Source: CAVXSP01 sp963764505 (GTDB lineage: Bacteria; Acidobacteriota; Vicinamibacteria; Vicinamibacterales; SCN-69-37). From it: a stretch of 64,000 bases of DNA. The position numbers were made by a program, and so were the translations under genes. The first letter of the stretch is position 1, and each line of letters begins with the position of its first letter. Shown here in pieces: positions 17,545 through 26,900 of this stretch. Location of the stretch: assembly GCA_963764505.1 (NCBI GenBank), contig CAVXSP010000001.1, positions 2,976,001 through 3,040,000 on the forward strand, given 5' to 3'. The notes below the pieces were generated by a model. It was not told where the DNA came from. It did no database searches and saw only the letters and a list, made by a program, of their open reading frames with translations.

Positions 17545-18435
17545 ATGCGTTGCGGTCGACTGCTCGTCGGTCTGTTCGCGGTCTTGCTCAGTCAGGTCAT
17601 CGCGGCCCAGTTGCCCACCACCCGGCCGCTCCGGATCGTCGCCCTCGGCGCCCATCCCGACGATGCCGAGCTTCGGTTCGCGGGCACGGCGGCGATGTTC
17701 GCGGCCAAGGGTGCCAAGGTCGAGCTGATTGCCCTCACCAACGGCGATGTCGGACACTTCTCGCAGGCCGGCGGCCCTCTCGCGCAGCGGCGCAAGGCGG
17801 AAGTCGAAGCCTGTCACAAGGCGATCGGCGTCGACACGGAGGTGTTCGACATCCACGACGGCGAGCTCATGCCCGATCTGCCGACGCGCAAGATGCTCGG
17901 CAACGCCATCCGGGCGTACCAGGCGGATATCGTCCTGTCGCACCGGCCGTACGACTACCATCCCGACCATCGGGCAGTCGGCGAGCTGGCCAACGACACA
18001 GCCGTGGTCGTGGTCGCGCCGTTCTTCGCGCCCTATACGCCGCCTACGCCCCGCAATCCCGTCTACCTCTACTACTACGACCCGTTCACCCACCCGTACC
18101 CGTTCGACCCCATCCTCGCCGTGGGCATCGACAGCGTCGCGCAGAAGAAATGGGACTGCATCTCGGCACTCCCGTCGCAGTTCGGCGACGCCGACTCCTG
18201 GCAGGCCCGCTACCGGCCGAACATCCCGACCGACGAAGCCGGCCGCAAGGCCGCGCTGCTCGAGATCGTGAAGCAGCAGAACGCCGACGTCGCCGACAAG
18301 TACCGCGACGTCCTCGTGAAGCTGTACGGCGAGCAGAAGGGTCGGGCGTTCAAATACGCCGAGGCATTCGAGCTGAACCAGTACGGGACGCAGGTCACGG
18401 CGGACGATTTGAAGAAAGTGTTTCCGACGTTTTGA
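17545..18435 (+). CDS. Secreted PIG-L family deacetylase
   Basis: This 296-residue protein begins with a signal peptide (RLLVGLFAVLLSQVIAAQ). The PIG-L/LmbE zinc motif AHPDDAE follows near residue 42, and the second metal and catalytic motif is HRPYDYHPDHRA. The family removes N-acetyl groups from GlcNAc-type sugars or thiol precursors. Export suggests a glycan substrate. The ATG at 17545 was chosen over a GTG at 17521 because it starts the signal peptide directly and has GAGGTG a few bases upstream. A -10-like TAAGGT (17517-17522) would place the transcript start after the GTG. Confidence 0.9.
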   Translation: MRCGRLLVGLFAVLLSQVIAAQLPTTRPLRIVALGAHPDDAELRFAGTAAMFAAKGAKVELIALTNGDVGHFSQAGGPLAQRRKAEVEACHKAIGVDTEVFDIHDGELMPDLPTRKMLGNAIRAYQADIVLSHRPYDYHPDHRAVGELANDTAVVVVAPFFAPYTPPTPRNPVYLYYYDPFTHPYPFDPILAVGIDSVAQKKWDCISALPSQFGDADSWQARYRPNIPTDEAGRKAALLEIVKQQNADVADKYRDVLVKLYGEQKGRAFKYAEAFELNQYGTQVTADDLKKVFPTF

Positions 18436-18436
18436 C

Positions 18437-18575
18437 GGGCTCTGGGCCGTGGGCGATGGGCTATGGGCTAGGACTCAGCCATCGCCCAGAGCCCATCGCC
18501 CAGAGCCCAGAGCCTAGAGCCCAGAGCCCACAGCCCGCGAGCCACTCGCCCGGAGCCCGTAGCCCGCTGCCCGTC
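18437..18575. repeat. Heptamer tandem repeat with inverted halves (CCCAGAG type)
   Basis: About nineteen degenerate 7-bp units occupy the gap between the PIG-L and msrQ genes. The left third reads GGGCTCT, GGGCGAT, GGGCTAT, GGGCTAG; the rest is the inverse (CCCAGAG, CCCATCG, CCCACAG). The halves can pair, for example GGGCGATGGGCT at 18451-18462 with its exact complement at 18490-18501. The array runs into the msrQ reading frame and supplies its last residues and stop codon. It resembles the heptameric short tandem repeats known from cyanobacteria. Confidence 0.85.
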
Positions 18576-19233
18576 GCTTCCGCCAGCTGAAGAACACGCG
18601 TATCCCGAGCAGGCCCGCGAGCCAGAAGGCCCAATTGAGCGGCTCGGAGATGTCGGACTTCTGGATCCAGATGAAGTGGACGACGCCGGCGATGGCGGCC
18701 ACGTAGACGAGCCGGTGCAGCCGCACCCAGTTCTTCCTCAGGCGCCGGACCCATCCGCTGGTCGACGTGATCGCGAGCGCCAGCAGGATCGTGAAGGCGG
18801 TCATCCCGGCGAAGATGAACTTCCTCTTCAGGATGTCCGTCCAGATCTCGCCATACTGACACGCGGCGAACGACAGGCAATTGCGGTCGAACGCGAGATA
18901 GACGCCGACGTGGACGAGGGCGTACGCAAAGGCCCAGACCCCGAGCATCCGCCGGACGATCTGGAGGCGGTTGATGCCGAACACCCGCCGCAGCGGCGTC
19001 ACCCCGAGGGTGATGAACAGCAGGCCCAGCGCGTCTTCTCCGGTTTCGTGCTCCAGGGTCTTGACGGGATCGATCCCCAGTGCGTCCTGCTGATTCCAGA
19101 ACAGGAATCGGGAGAAATCGATCGCCAGCACCGCCAGCGGGACCGCACACGCGACGAAGACCGCGGGCTTGAAGTACCGCCAGTTGGCGATCGTGCCAAG
19201 CAGGGCGCCCAGCCGCCGCCACCAGGTGCGCAT
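18514..19233 (-). CDS. msrQ: MsrQ, heme-binding membrane subunit of MsrPQ
   Basis: This 239-residue ferric-reductase-like membrane protein has about six hydrophobic segments and conserved histidines (ALVHVGVYL, RLHRLVYVAAIAGVVHF) that bind heme in MsrQ/YedZ. It passes electrons from the respiratory chain to MsrP, which repairs methionine sulfoxide in exported proteins. The start follows the msrP stop directly (TGAATG). The C-terminal tail of about 18 residues (after RKRR) is translated from the heptamer repeat and looks like an accidental extension. Confidence 0.93.
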   Translation of the reverse strand: MRTWWRRLGALLGTIANWRYFKPAVFVACAVPLAVLAIDFSRFLFWNQQDALGIDPVKTLEHETGEDALGLLFITLGVTPLRRVFGINRLQIVRRMLGVWAFAYALVHVGVYLAFDRNCLSFAACQYGEIWTDILKRKFIFAGMTAFTILLALAITSTSGWVRRLRKNWVRLHRLVYVAAIAGVVHFIWIQKSDISEPLNWAFWLAGLLGIRVFFSWRKRRAAGYGLRASGSRAVGSGL

Positions 19234-20226
19234 TCAGAAGTTCTTTTTCAAATCCATGCCGGCGTAGAGACCGGCCACCTGGTCCGAGTATCCGTTGAAC
19301 ATCTGCGTGGGCTTGCGGCTGAGCTGGCCGATGACGCGTTCGGACTTCTGGGACCAGCGTGGATGGTCGACGTTCGGGTTCACGTTCGCATAGAACCCGT
19401 ATTCGCCCGGCGTGGCGACCGCCCAGGTATTCCTCGGCTGTGTCTCGGTGAAGCGGATCCGCACGATGGACTTGCCGCTCTTGAACCCGTACTTCCAGGG
19501 GACGTGCACGCGCAGCGGGGCGCCATTCTGGTTCGGGAGCACCTTGCCGTACAGACCGACCACCATCAGCGCCAGCGGGTGCATCGCTTCGTCCATCCGC
19601 AGGCCTTCGATGTAGGGGAAGGGGATGCCCGCGCTGTTGAGGAACGGCATCTCCCTGGGCCGCACCGCCGTCGTGAACTCGACGAACCTGGCGCCGGGCT
19701 GCGGGCCGACCTTGTTCAGCACCGCCGAGAGCGGCACGCCGACCCACGGAATCACCATCGACCACGCCTCGACGCAGCGGTGCCGATAGACGCGCTCCTC
19801 GAGCTGACTGAAATCGACGAGATCCTCGACTGCGTAGTCACCAGGCTTCGCGACCAGGCCGTCGACCTTGACGGTCCAGGGCTTCACCGTGAGGCGGCCC
19901 GCATACTTGGCCGGATCCGACTTGTCGGTCCCGAACTCGTAATAGTTGTTGTAGTTGGTGATCTGCTCCCAGGTGTGGGGCTTCTCGCTCGTGGACAGCG
20001 GGGACTTCCGGACGTTCGAGAAAGCCGCCTGCGCCGGCTCGCCTGCCGCCGCCGCGACGGCCGCGCCGCTCGGACTGTCCGCGCAACCGCCCAGGATCGC
20101 GCCGGCGGCGGCACCCGCGACGCCGACGCTCACGGCACGCATGAACTCGCGGCGCGACCGGTAGACGGCCTCCGGCGTGATTTCGGACGACGGGATCTCC
20201 GCACTGGTGCGAATCTTCAGGATCAT
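19234..20226 (-). CDS. msrP: MsrP, molybdopterin methionine sulfoxide reductase catalytic subunit
   Basis: This 330-residue protein of the sulfite-oxidase fold has a Tat signal (SRREFMRA near residues 24-31). The molybdenum-ligand cysteine lies in YRHRCVEAWSMVIPWVG, and VPWKYGFKSGKSIVRI follows. Family members work in the periplasm with MsrQ to repair Met-sulfoxide. The ATG at 20226 was chosen over a GTG at 20268 because Tat signals normally begin close to the twin arginine. It forms a two-gene operon with msrQ and depends on Moco, whose first enzyme (moaA) is also in this window. Confidence 0.94.
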   Translation of the reverse strand: MILKIRTSAEIPSSEITPEAVYRSRREFMRAVSVGVAGAAAGAILGGCADSPSGAAVAAAAGEPAQAAFSNVRKSPLSTSEKPHTWEQITNYNNYYEFGTDKSDPAKYAGRLTVKPWTVKVDGLVAKPGDYAVEDLVDFSQLEERVYRHRCVEAWSMVIPWVGVPLSAVLNKVGPQPGARFVEFTTAVRPREMPFLNSAGIPFPYIEGLRMDEAMHPLALMVVGLYGKVLPNQNGAPLRVHVPWKYGFKSGKSIVRIRFTETQPRNTWAVATPGEYGFYANVNPNVDHPRWSQKSERVIGQLSRKPTQMFNGYSDQVAGLYAGMDLKKNF

Positions 20227-20324
20227 GGCGTCACTGGGAAATACCTCAATTAGACCACAATATTCCACGCCGCCCGGGGGCCCGAATTCTTTGCGGTAAC
20301 ATACGGGGCCGGGAGCCCCTGCAC

Positions 20325-21695
20325 ATGAGCGCCACGCCGACCGTTCAGTCCAGCACTGCCGCGGCCCTCGGCGCGAAGCTCGCCGCGCGGACGGCCGATG
20401 TCGGCGTCATCGGCCTCGGCTACGTCGGCCTGCCGCTCGCGGTGGAGTTCGCGCGCGCCGGATTCCGAACGACCGGCATCGACGTCGACCGGCGAAAGGT
20501 CGACGCGATCGCCCGGGGCGAATCCTACATCCAGGACGTTCCCGCGGCCCAGGTCGCCGAGTGCCGGCGCGCCGACCGGCTTCGCGCCACGATCGATCCG
20601 GCCGCCGTGGCGGGCCTCGACACGATCAACATCTGCGTCCCGACGCCGCTGCGGAAAACGAAGGACCCGGACCTCTCCTACGTCGTCTCCGCGGTCGAGA
20701 TGATCGCGGACCATCTGCATCCCGGCATGCTCGTCGTGCTGGAATCGACGACGTATCCAGGCACGACCGAAGAGGTCGTACAGCCGATCCTCGAGCGGCG
20801 CGGCCTGAAGGCCGGCGAGGATTTCTTCCTCGCCTTCTCGCCCGAGCGCGTCGATCCGGGCAACGAGAAGTGGCACACGCGCAACGTTCCCAAGGTCGTG
20901 GGGGGCCTGACGCCCGACTGCTCCGCGCTCGCCCGGCTGCTCTATTCGGCGTCGATCGACACGGTCGTCGAGGTGAGCTCCCCGAAGGTCGCCGAGATGG
21001 TCAAGCTGCTCGAGAACACGTTCCGGGCGGTCAACATCGGGCTGGTGAACGAACTGGCGCTCATGTGCGATCGGCTCGGCGTCAGCATCTGGGAGGTGGT
21101 CGAAGCGGCGGCGACCAAGCCGTTCGGCTTCATGCCGTTCTATCCCGGGCCCGGGCTCGGCGGCCACTGCATCCCCATCGATCCCTTCTATCTCTCGTGG
21201 AAGGTGAAGGAGGTCGGCTTCGAGGCGCGGTTCATCGAACTGGCCGGCCACGTGAACGGGGCCATGCCTCACCATGTCGTCGAGAAGGTCACCGACGCGC
21301 TGAACAGCCATTCCAAGGCCGTCCGCGGGTCGTCGGTCCTCGTGCTCGGCATCTCGTACAAGCGCGACATCGACGATCTGCGCGAGTCGCCCGCCTTGGA
21401 CGTCATGGCCGTGCTTCAGCAGAAGGGGGCGCGGATCAGCTATCACGATCCGTACCTGCCGGCCCTTCACGCGCGCGAGTGGCCGGGCGGGCTCGATCTC
21501 CAGTCCGTTCCGCTCACGCCGGAGACGTTGCAGGCGGCCGATTGCGCGGTGATCGTGACCGATCACCGCGTGATGGACTATGGGGCCATCGTCGCAAACG
21601 CGCCGCTCGTCGTCGACACGCGCAATGCGATCAGGACGTCTCACCCGCACGTCTTCAAGCTGGGCGCTCCGGCCGGCGCGAACCGCGGCCGCTGA
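20325..21695 (+). CDS. Nucleotide-sugar dehydrogenase (UDP-GlcNAc 6-dehydrogenase, WbpA/WecC type)
   Basis: This 456-residue protein has the NAD-binding motif GVIGLGYVGLPLAVEFA and the family segments ICVPTPL and ESTTYPGTTEE. The FSPERVDPGN signature is the form typical of WbpA-type UDP-GlcNAc/UDP-hexosamine dehydrogenases, and the catalytic Cys lies in GGHCIPIDPF. It oxidises C6 of the sugar to a uronic acid, feeding surface polysaccharide synthesis. No other polysaccharide genes are adjacent. A TAACAT hexamer at 20297-20302 and GGGAG at 20311-20315 precede the ATG. Confidence 0.92.
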   Translation: MSATPTVQSSTAAALGAKLAARTADVGVIGLGYVGLPLAVEFARAGFRTTGIDVDRRKVDAIARGESYIQDVPAAQVAECRRADRLRATIDPAAVAGLDTINICVPTPLRKTKDPDLSYVVSAVEMIADHLHPGMLVVLESTTYPGTTEEVVQPILERRGLKAGEDFFLAFSPERVDPGNEKWHTRNVPKVVGGLTPDCSALARLLYSASIDTVVEVSSPKVAEMVKLLENTFRAVNIGLVNELALMCDRLGVSIWEVVEAAATKPFGFMPFYPGPGLGGHCIPIDPFYLSWKVKEVGFEARFIELAGHVNGAMPHHVVEKVTDALNSHSKAVRGSSVLVLGISYKRDIDDLRESPALDVMAVLQQKGARISYHDPYLPALHAREWPGGLDLQSVPLTPETLQAADCAVIVTDHRVMDYGAIVANAPLVVDTRNAIRTSHPHVFKLGAPAGANRGR

Positions 21696-21703
21696 AGCGC
21701 GCT

Positions 21704-22351
21704 TCACCGCTCGAGCCCGAGAAACCTCCGGCTCTCCTCCCAGATCGCGTCCATCGAGGCCGTGAGCTGGTGGCCGTCGTCGAGCATGCGCAGCTCGACC
21801 TGCGGCCGCTCGCCCGCCCATCGCGCGACGCTCGCCGGATCGACGACATCGTCCCGACGCCCCTGGAAGACGAGCGTCGGGTGGGTGACGCGCAACCCGA
21901 ATGCGTCGTACCTGGCGGCGTCCTCGTACAGCGTGAAGCCGATCTCGGCGTCGCGGGCCCAGGCGTGATGGAACACGGCGACCCGGCCGGCGCGCTTCCA
22001 TTCCGCGATCCGATGCGCGCCGAGCGCGCCAAGGCGACCGCCGCCGAAATCGACCGCCGGCGCGAGCAGGATCAGCCGTGCGACGTCAGCCGTCGCGGCG
22101 TGGAGGGCGACGAAGGCGCCGAGACTCGAGCCCACGAGGGCGATCGGACGCGCCGGGGCCCCGGCGATCGCCTGGCGGACGCGGCGCAACATGCGCGTCA
22201 CGGTCAGCGTCCCGAAGTCCGGCTCGTTGAGATCCGGGCACTCGAATCCCACGCCGCGCCGGGCGAGCTCCTGCCCGAAGCGCTGTGCCTTCGAGGAGGC
22301 GGGGGAGGACGCGAACCCGTGGAGGTAGACGACGTGCGCGACGTGGCCCAT
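21704..22351 (-). CDS. Small alpha/beta-hydrolase esterase (YqiA-like)
   Basis: This 215-residue protein has the oxyanion-hole segment YLHGFASSP near the N-terminus, the nucleophile elbow GSSLGAF (Ser in GxSxG form), the acid in FQGRRDDVVDP and the catalytic His in LDDGHQL. This matches the UPF0227/YqiA group of small esterases. The ATG overlaps the stop of the upstream SET gene (TGATG), so the two are co-translated. The physiological ester is unknown. The gene is convergent with the nucleotide-sugar dehydrogenase. Confidence 0.85.
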   Translation of the reverse strand: MGHVAHVVYLHGFASSPASSKAQRFGQELARRGVGFECPDLNEPDFGTLTVTRMLRRVRQAIAGAPARPIALVGSSLGAFVALHAATADVARLILLAPAVDFGGGRLGALGAHRIAEWKRAGRVAVFHHAWARDAEIGFTLYEDAARYDAFGLRVTHPTLVFQGRRDDVVDPASVARWAGERPQVELRMLDDGHQLTASMDAIWEESRRFLGLER

Positions 22352-22761
22352 CAGATCACCCGGCGGCAGTCCGGCCGGCAGCGGCACGGGATGCCCGCCG
22401 CGCCGCCGGTCCAGTAGTCGTACGTCAGCTCCTCGCCCGCTTCGATCGTCCGTGCCGCCCGGATCCAGATCGTCAGCCCGGCGATCTCGACATAGCAGTT
22501 GGGCCGGCAGGCATGGTTGATGAAGCGCGCCAGGTTGCCGTCGACGGTGGCGTCCCGGACCCAGCGCCGATTCACGTTGAAGCACCAGATGCGCCCGGCC
22601 CGCAGGTAGCGGCGCTCGCGCCGGGCGCTCTCGGCGTGGGTGATGAGCTCGCCGGCATACTCGATGATGCGCGTGTTCTTGGAGATGCGCTGCCGGGTGA
22701 AGACGCCGAGTCCCGAGATGCCGGACCGGCGGCGGACGAGCTGCGGACGGGATCGGGCCAC
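22351..22761 (-). CDS. SET-domain protein (putative protein-lysine methyltransferase)
   Basis: This 136-residue protein is almost entirely a SET domain. It has SGLGVFTRQRISKNTRIIEYAGE at the start (SAM pocket), RFINHACRPNC (the NHxCxPN motif) and EELTYDYW (catalytic Tyr region). A post-SET-like Cys cluster (CRCRPDCR) lies at the end. SET enzymes methylate lysines and are much less common in bacteria than in eukaryotes. The partner esterase is translationally coupled. The target could be a nucleoid or ribosomal protein, but nothing in the sequence shows this. Confidence 0.88.
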   Translation of the reverse strand: MARSRPQLVRRRSGISGLGVFTRQRISKNTRIIEYAGELITHAESARRERRYLRAGRIWCFNVNRRWVRDATVDGNLARFINHACRPNCYVEIAGLTIWIRAARTIEAGEELTYDYWTGGAAGIPCRCRPDCRRVI

Positions 22762-22826
22762 GTCAGGATGATAGCCAACGACCGCGAGCCGAGCGAGCCG
22801 GCCGCGGCACGTCGGACGAGTCCCGG

Positions 22827-22832
22827 TATACT
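22827..22832 (+). promoter_or_regulatory. -10 element TATACT before the second radical SAM gene
   Basis: TATACT ends 9 bp before the ATG at 22842, in the divergent gap with the SET gene. No Shine-Dalgarno is present. Confidence 0.5.
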
Positions 22833-22841
22833 TGTGGGGCG

Positions 22842-23855
22842 ATGCGGCTGCTCCGCAAGGCGTCCCGCAATATGCGATCGGCCCGCGAGTTCGTGCGCGG
22901 GCTGCTCGACACCGACCATCCGCTGCTCGTCCACATCGTGCCGATGCGGCGATGCAACATCGATTGCGGCTACTGCAACGAGTTCGACAAGGTGTCGAAG
23001 CCGGTGCCGTTCGAGGTGATGGAAGGCCGTATCGACAGGCTGGCGGCGCTCGGAACGTCCGTCGTCGCCTTCAGCGGCGGCGAGCCGCTGATGCATCCCC
23101 AGCTCGACGACATCATCCGGGCGATTCGCCGGCGCGGCATGATCGCCGGCCTGATCACGAACGGCTATTTCCTTTCGCCGAAGCGGATCCAGGCCCTCAA
23201 CGACGCGGGCCTCGACTATCTGCAGATCAGCATCGACAATCTGGAGCCCGACGACATCAGCAAGAAGAGCCTGCGGCTGCTCGACCGCAAGCTCCGGTGG
23301 CTCGCCGAGCACGCCGAGTTCGACGTGAACATCAATTCGGTGGTGGGCGGCGGCGTCCGCTACCCGGAGGACGCGAAGCTCATCAATCTCCGTGCCCGCG
23401 AGCTCGGCTTCTCCACGTCGCTCGGGATCATCCACGACGGGGCGGGATTCCTGAAGCCCCTCGGCGCGCGCGAGCGCAAGGTCTTCGACGAGGTCACGCA
23501 GATCATCAACGGCCCGCGCCAGGTGTTCAAGAATCTCTATTCGGGGATCCGCGGCTTCCAGGAGAATCTGGTTCAGGGACAGCCGAACGACTGGAACTGC
23601 CGCGCAGGCGCCCGGTACCTGTACATCTGCGAGCACGGCCTGGTGCACTGGTGCTCACAGCAGCGCGGCACGCCGGGCACCCCGCTCGATCGGTATACCC
23701 GCGACGACATCCGCCGGGAGTTCATGGCGCCCAAGTGGTGCGCGCCCTACTGCACCATCGGTTGCGTGCACCGCGTCTCCACCATGGATTACTGGCGGAA
23801 GCCCCAGCGTTCCGCTGCCTCGGGCGATGCGGCGGCGGGGCGCGTCGCGTCCTGA
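22842..23855 (+). CDS. Radical SAM protein with C-terminal Cys-rich (SPASM-like) region
   Basis: The protein has 337 residues. The cluster motif CNIDCGYC (Cys38, 42, 45) is followed by SGGEPLMHP and the radical SAM barrel. The C-terminus adds cysteines in WNCRAGARYLYIC, HWCSQ and WCAPYCTIGCVHR, a spacing like the auxiliary-cluster (SPASM or twitch) region of peptide- and cofactor-modifying enzymes. Substrate and pathway are not recognisable. It is divergent from the SET gene and stands alone on its strand. The last 20 residues are low in complexity. Confidence 0.85.
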   Translation: MRLLRKASRNMRSAREFVRGLLDTDHPLLVHIVPMRRCNIDCGYCNEFDKVSKPVPFEVMEGRIDRLAALGTSVVAFSGGEPLMHPQLDDIIRAIRRRGMIAGLITNGYFLSPKRIQALNDAGLDYLQISIDNLEPDDISKKSLRLLDRKLRWLAEHAEFDVNINSVVGGGVRYPEDAKLINLRARELGFSTSLGIIHDGAGFLKPLGARERKVFDEVTQIINGPRQVFKNLYSGIRGFQENLVQGQPNDWNCRAGARYLYICEHGLVHWCSQQRGTPGTPLDRYTRDDIRREFMAPKWCAPYCTIGCVHRVSTMDYWRKPQRSAASGDAAAGRVAS

Positions 23856-23878
23856 CCGACCGCCGCCGACCGGTCGGG

Positions 23879-23959
23879 TCACGGTTCGTCCCAGCGAAAT
23901 CGCAGCGCGGCCACGGCGGCGAAGGCACCCGCCATCAGCAGCACCGCGAGCGCGGTCAC
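23879..23959 (-). CDS. Possible 26-residue single-membrane-span peptide
   Basis: After the dnaE2 stop a short GTG-started frame encodes a hydrophobic helix (TALAVLLMAGAFAAVAALRF) with a short charged tail. It has the shape of a small membrane protein. The frame is the same as that of dnaE2, so it would also be reached by read-through of the dnaE2 TGA. It could equally be the eroded end of a lost membrane-protein gene. No ribosome binding site is seen. Confidence 0.25.
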   Translation of the reverse strand: MTALAVLLMAGAFAAVAALRFRWDEP

Positions 23960-23995
23960 GCCTCGAGCCGTGCCAGGCGAATTGCCAATCGCCGC

Positions 23996-26900
23996 TCAAT
24001 GGAAATCGTGCGACGCCGTCTGCGGACCGCCGGTGCGCAGCCCGTCGATCCGATCGGCTTTGATCGACACGGCGCCATCCTGATTCTGGAGCGCTCCTTC
24101 GACAATCAGATACGGCTCGTCGAGGATCACGCGCTTGTTCGTGTCGAAGACGGCGGGCGTGACGATGGCGTTGGCAACGCCGGTCTCGTCTTCGAGCGAC
24201 AGGAAGACGAAGCCGTTGGCCGTGCCTGGCCGCTGGCGCACGATGACCGCGCCGGCGACGCGCACGCGGCGGCCCGCGCGCTCGCCCGCGAGATCGCATG
24301 CCCGCAGGATGCCGCGAGCGGCGAGCGAACGGCGGACGAGCGCCATCGGGTGCGGACCGATCGTCAGGCCCGTACCGTCGTAGTCGGCCCGAACGCGCTC
24401 GGCGAGCGACATCGGGGGAAGTGGCGAGCGTCGTTGGATCGTTGGACCATTGGACGACGGCGACTCAGACCCCGGCATCGGATCGGTCTCGTCGATGAGC
24501 AGCGGCCCGGCCGGCCGGCTGGCGCGCTCGGCCTGCCAGAGCGCCGTCCGGCGGTCCCGGCCGAACGCTGCCAGCGCGCCGATCTCGGCCAGCGTCCGGA
24601 GCTCGTCCTGGTGCCCCCCCATGCGCGTGACCAGCTCGTCGAGCGAGGCGAACCGCGGTCGGGCGGCGGACGCGCGAGCGGTCTCGATGCGCCTCCCGAC
24701 GTCCTCTCTCAGTCCCTTGGCGTACATCAGCCCCAGCCGGACGCGCCCGTCCTCCTGGATGAAGCAGGACCAGTTGGAGACCTGCACGTCGATGGAGACG
24801 AAGCGGACGCCGTGCCGCTGCGCGTCCTTGACGAGCGTCGCCGGGTGATAGAAGCCCATCGGCTGATTGTTCAGGAGCGCCGTGTAGAATGCCGCGGGGA
24901 AGTGCGCCTTCAAATACGCGCTGGCGTAGACGAGCAGCGCGAAGCTGGCGGCGTGCGACTCGGGGAATCCGTACAGCGCGAACGACGTGATCGACTGCAC
25001 GATCCCGTCCGCGTCGGCTCCCGTGATGCCGTTGGCCGCCATGCCAGCGCGCAGCTTCGTCTCGATCTGCTGCATGCGCTTGACCGAGCGCTTGAACCCC
25101 ATCGCGCGCCGCAGCTCCTCGGCTTCGCCGCCGGTGAATCCAGCGACGACCATGGCCATCCGCAGCAACTGCTCCTGAAAGAGCGGCACGCCGAGGGTCC
25201 GCGCCAGCACGGGCTCGAGCGACGGGTGCGGATAGCTCACCGGCTGATCGCCCCGGCGCCGCGCCAGGTACGGATGCACCATCTTGCCGACGATCGGCCC
25301 CGGCCGGATGATGGCGACTTCGACGACCAGGTCGTAGAAATGCTCCGGATGCAGCCGCGGCAGCGTCGCCATCTGCGCGCGCGACTCCACCTGGAACACG
25401 CCAATCGTGTCGGCGGCCTGCAGCATCCGATAGACGGCGGGATCGTCGGGCGGGAGATGGGCCAGATCCAGCTTTGACCCGGGAGACTTCGTCCCCGCGG
25501 ACCCCCTTTCGCCGTCGCTCGCGGTGTCCCCGAGGCCCCGCGCCGCTCCGGCGGGCTCGCTCGCATCGGCTCGCTCGCCGGCTGATTCGTTGATGATCGC
25601 CAGCGCCTCCTCCAGCACCGCCATCATCCCCAGGCCGAGCAGGTCGACCTTCACGATGCCGAGATCGGCGCAGTCGTCCTTGTCCCACTGCACGACGACC
25701 CGGCCGGGCATCGACGCGTTCTCGAGCGGCACGATCTCGTCGAGCCGGCCCTGGCAGACGATCATGCCGCCCGAATGCTGGCCCAGGTGACGCGGCAGAT
25801 CCTGCAGTTCGGTCCAGAGCGCCGCGAACTGCGGCAGCCGTCGGTCGGCGGGATCCATGCCCGCCTCGCGCAGATGCTGCGCGAATGTCTCGCGCGGATC
25901 CACGAACTCGAACTGGTTCATCAGCCGCGCGAGCCGATCGATCTCCCGCTCGTCCAGCCCGAGCGCCTTCCCCACCTCCCGCGCGGCGCTCCGGCCGCGG
26001 TACGTGATGACGTTCGCGGTCATCGCCGCACCCATCCTGCCGTAACGCTCGTACACATACTGAATCACGCGCTCGCGCCGATCGCCGCTCGGCAGATCCA
26101 GATCGATATCCGGCCACTCGCCGCGCTCCTCGGAGAGGAACCGCTCGAACAGCAGGTCCATCCCGACCGGATCCACCGCCGTGATGCCGAGGGCGTAGCA
26201 GACGGCGCTGTTGGCCGCCGACCCGCGCCCCTGCACCAGAATGCCCTGCTGCCGGCAGAAATTGACGATGTCCCAGACGATCAGGAAGTAGCCGGCGAGG
26301 TCGAGCTTCTCGATGAGATCGAGCTCGCGCGCGATCTGCGCGCGGGCCCGATCGTGATACGGCCGATACCGATCGCGCGCGCCGACCTGCGTCAGCCGGC
26401 GCAGAAAGCGCACCTGCGTCTCGCCGTCGGGGACCGGATAGTCCGGGAAGCGGTAGCCCAGATCGGCCAGCGTGAACTCGAGCCGCTCCGCGAGCGCCTC
26501 GCTGCCGGCCAGCGCCTGCGGCAGATCGGCGAAGAGTCGCGCCATGTGCTCCGGCGCCTTCAGATATCGCTCCGCGTTGCGCGACAGCCGCCGGCCCGCC
26601 TGCTCCAGCGTCAGCTTGTGCCGGATGCAGGTGAGCACGTCGTAGAGGGGACGGGATTCCGGTCCGGCGAACCGCACGCCGTTCGACGCCATCACCGGCA
26701 CCCGGAACGCGGCGGCCAGGTCCAGGAGCGAATCGATCGCCGACTGGTCGTCGCGGTGCAGATGCCGCTGCACCTCGATCCAGACCTGGCGGCGGCCGAA
26801 CGCGCCAACGACGCGATCGACCAGCCCGCCCACCCCGTAGCGCGCCGCGTGGAGCGCCGGACGGCCGACCAGCGCGATGAGTCCCGCGGTCTGCCCTTCC

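Noticed and set aside
20561..22417. Long plus-strand frame running through the nucleotide-sugar dehydrogenase and esterase
   Set aside because: It is out of phase with the dehydrogenase and is rich in Arg/Pro/Ala without domains.
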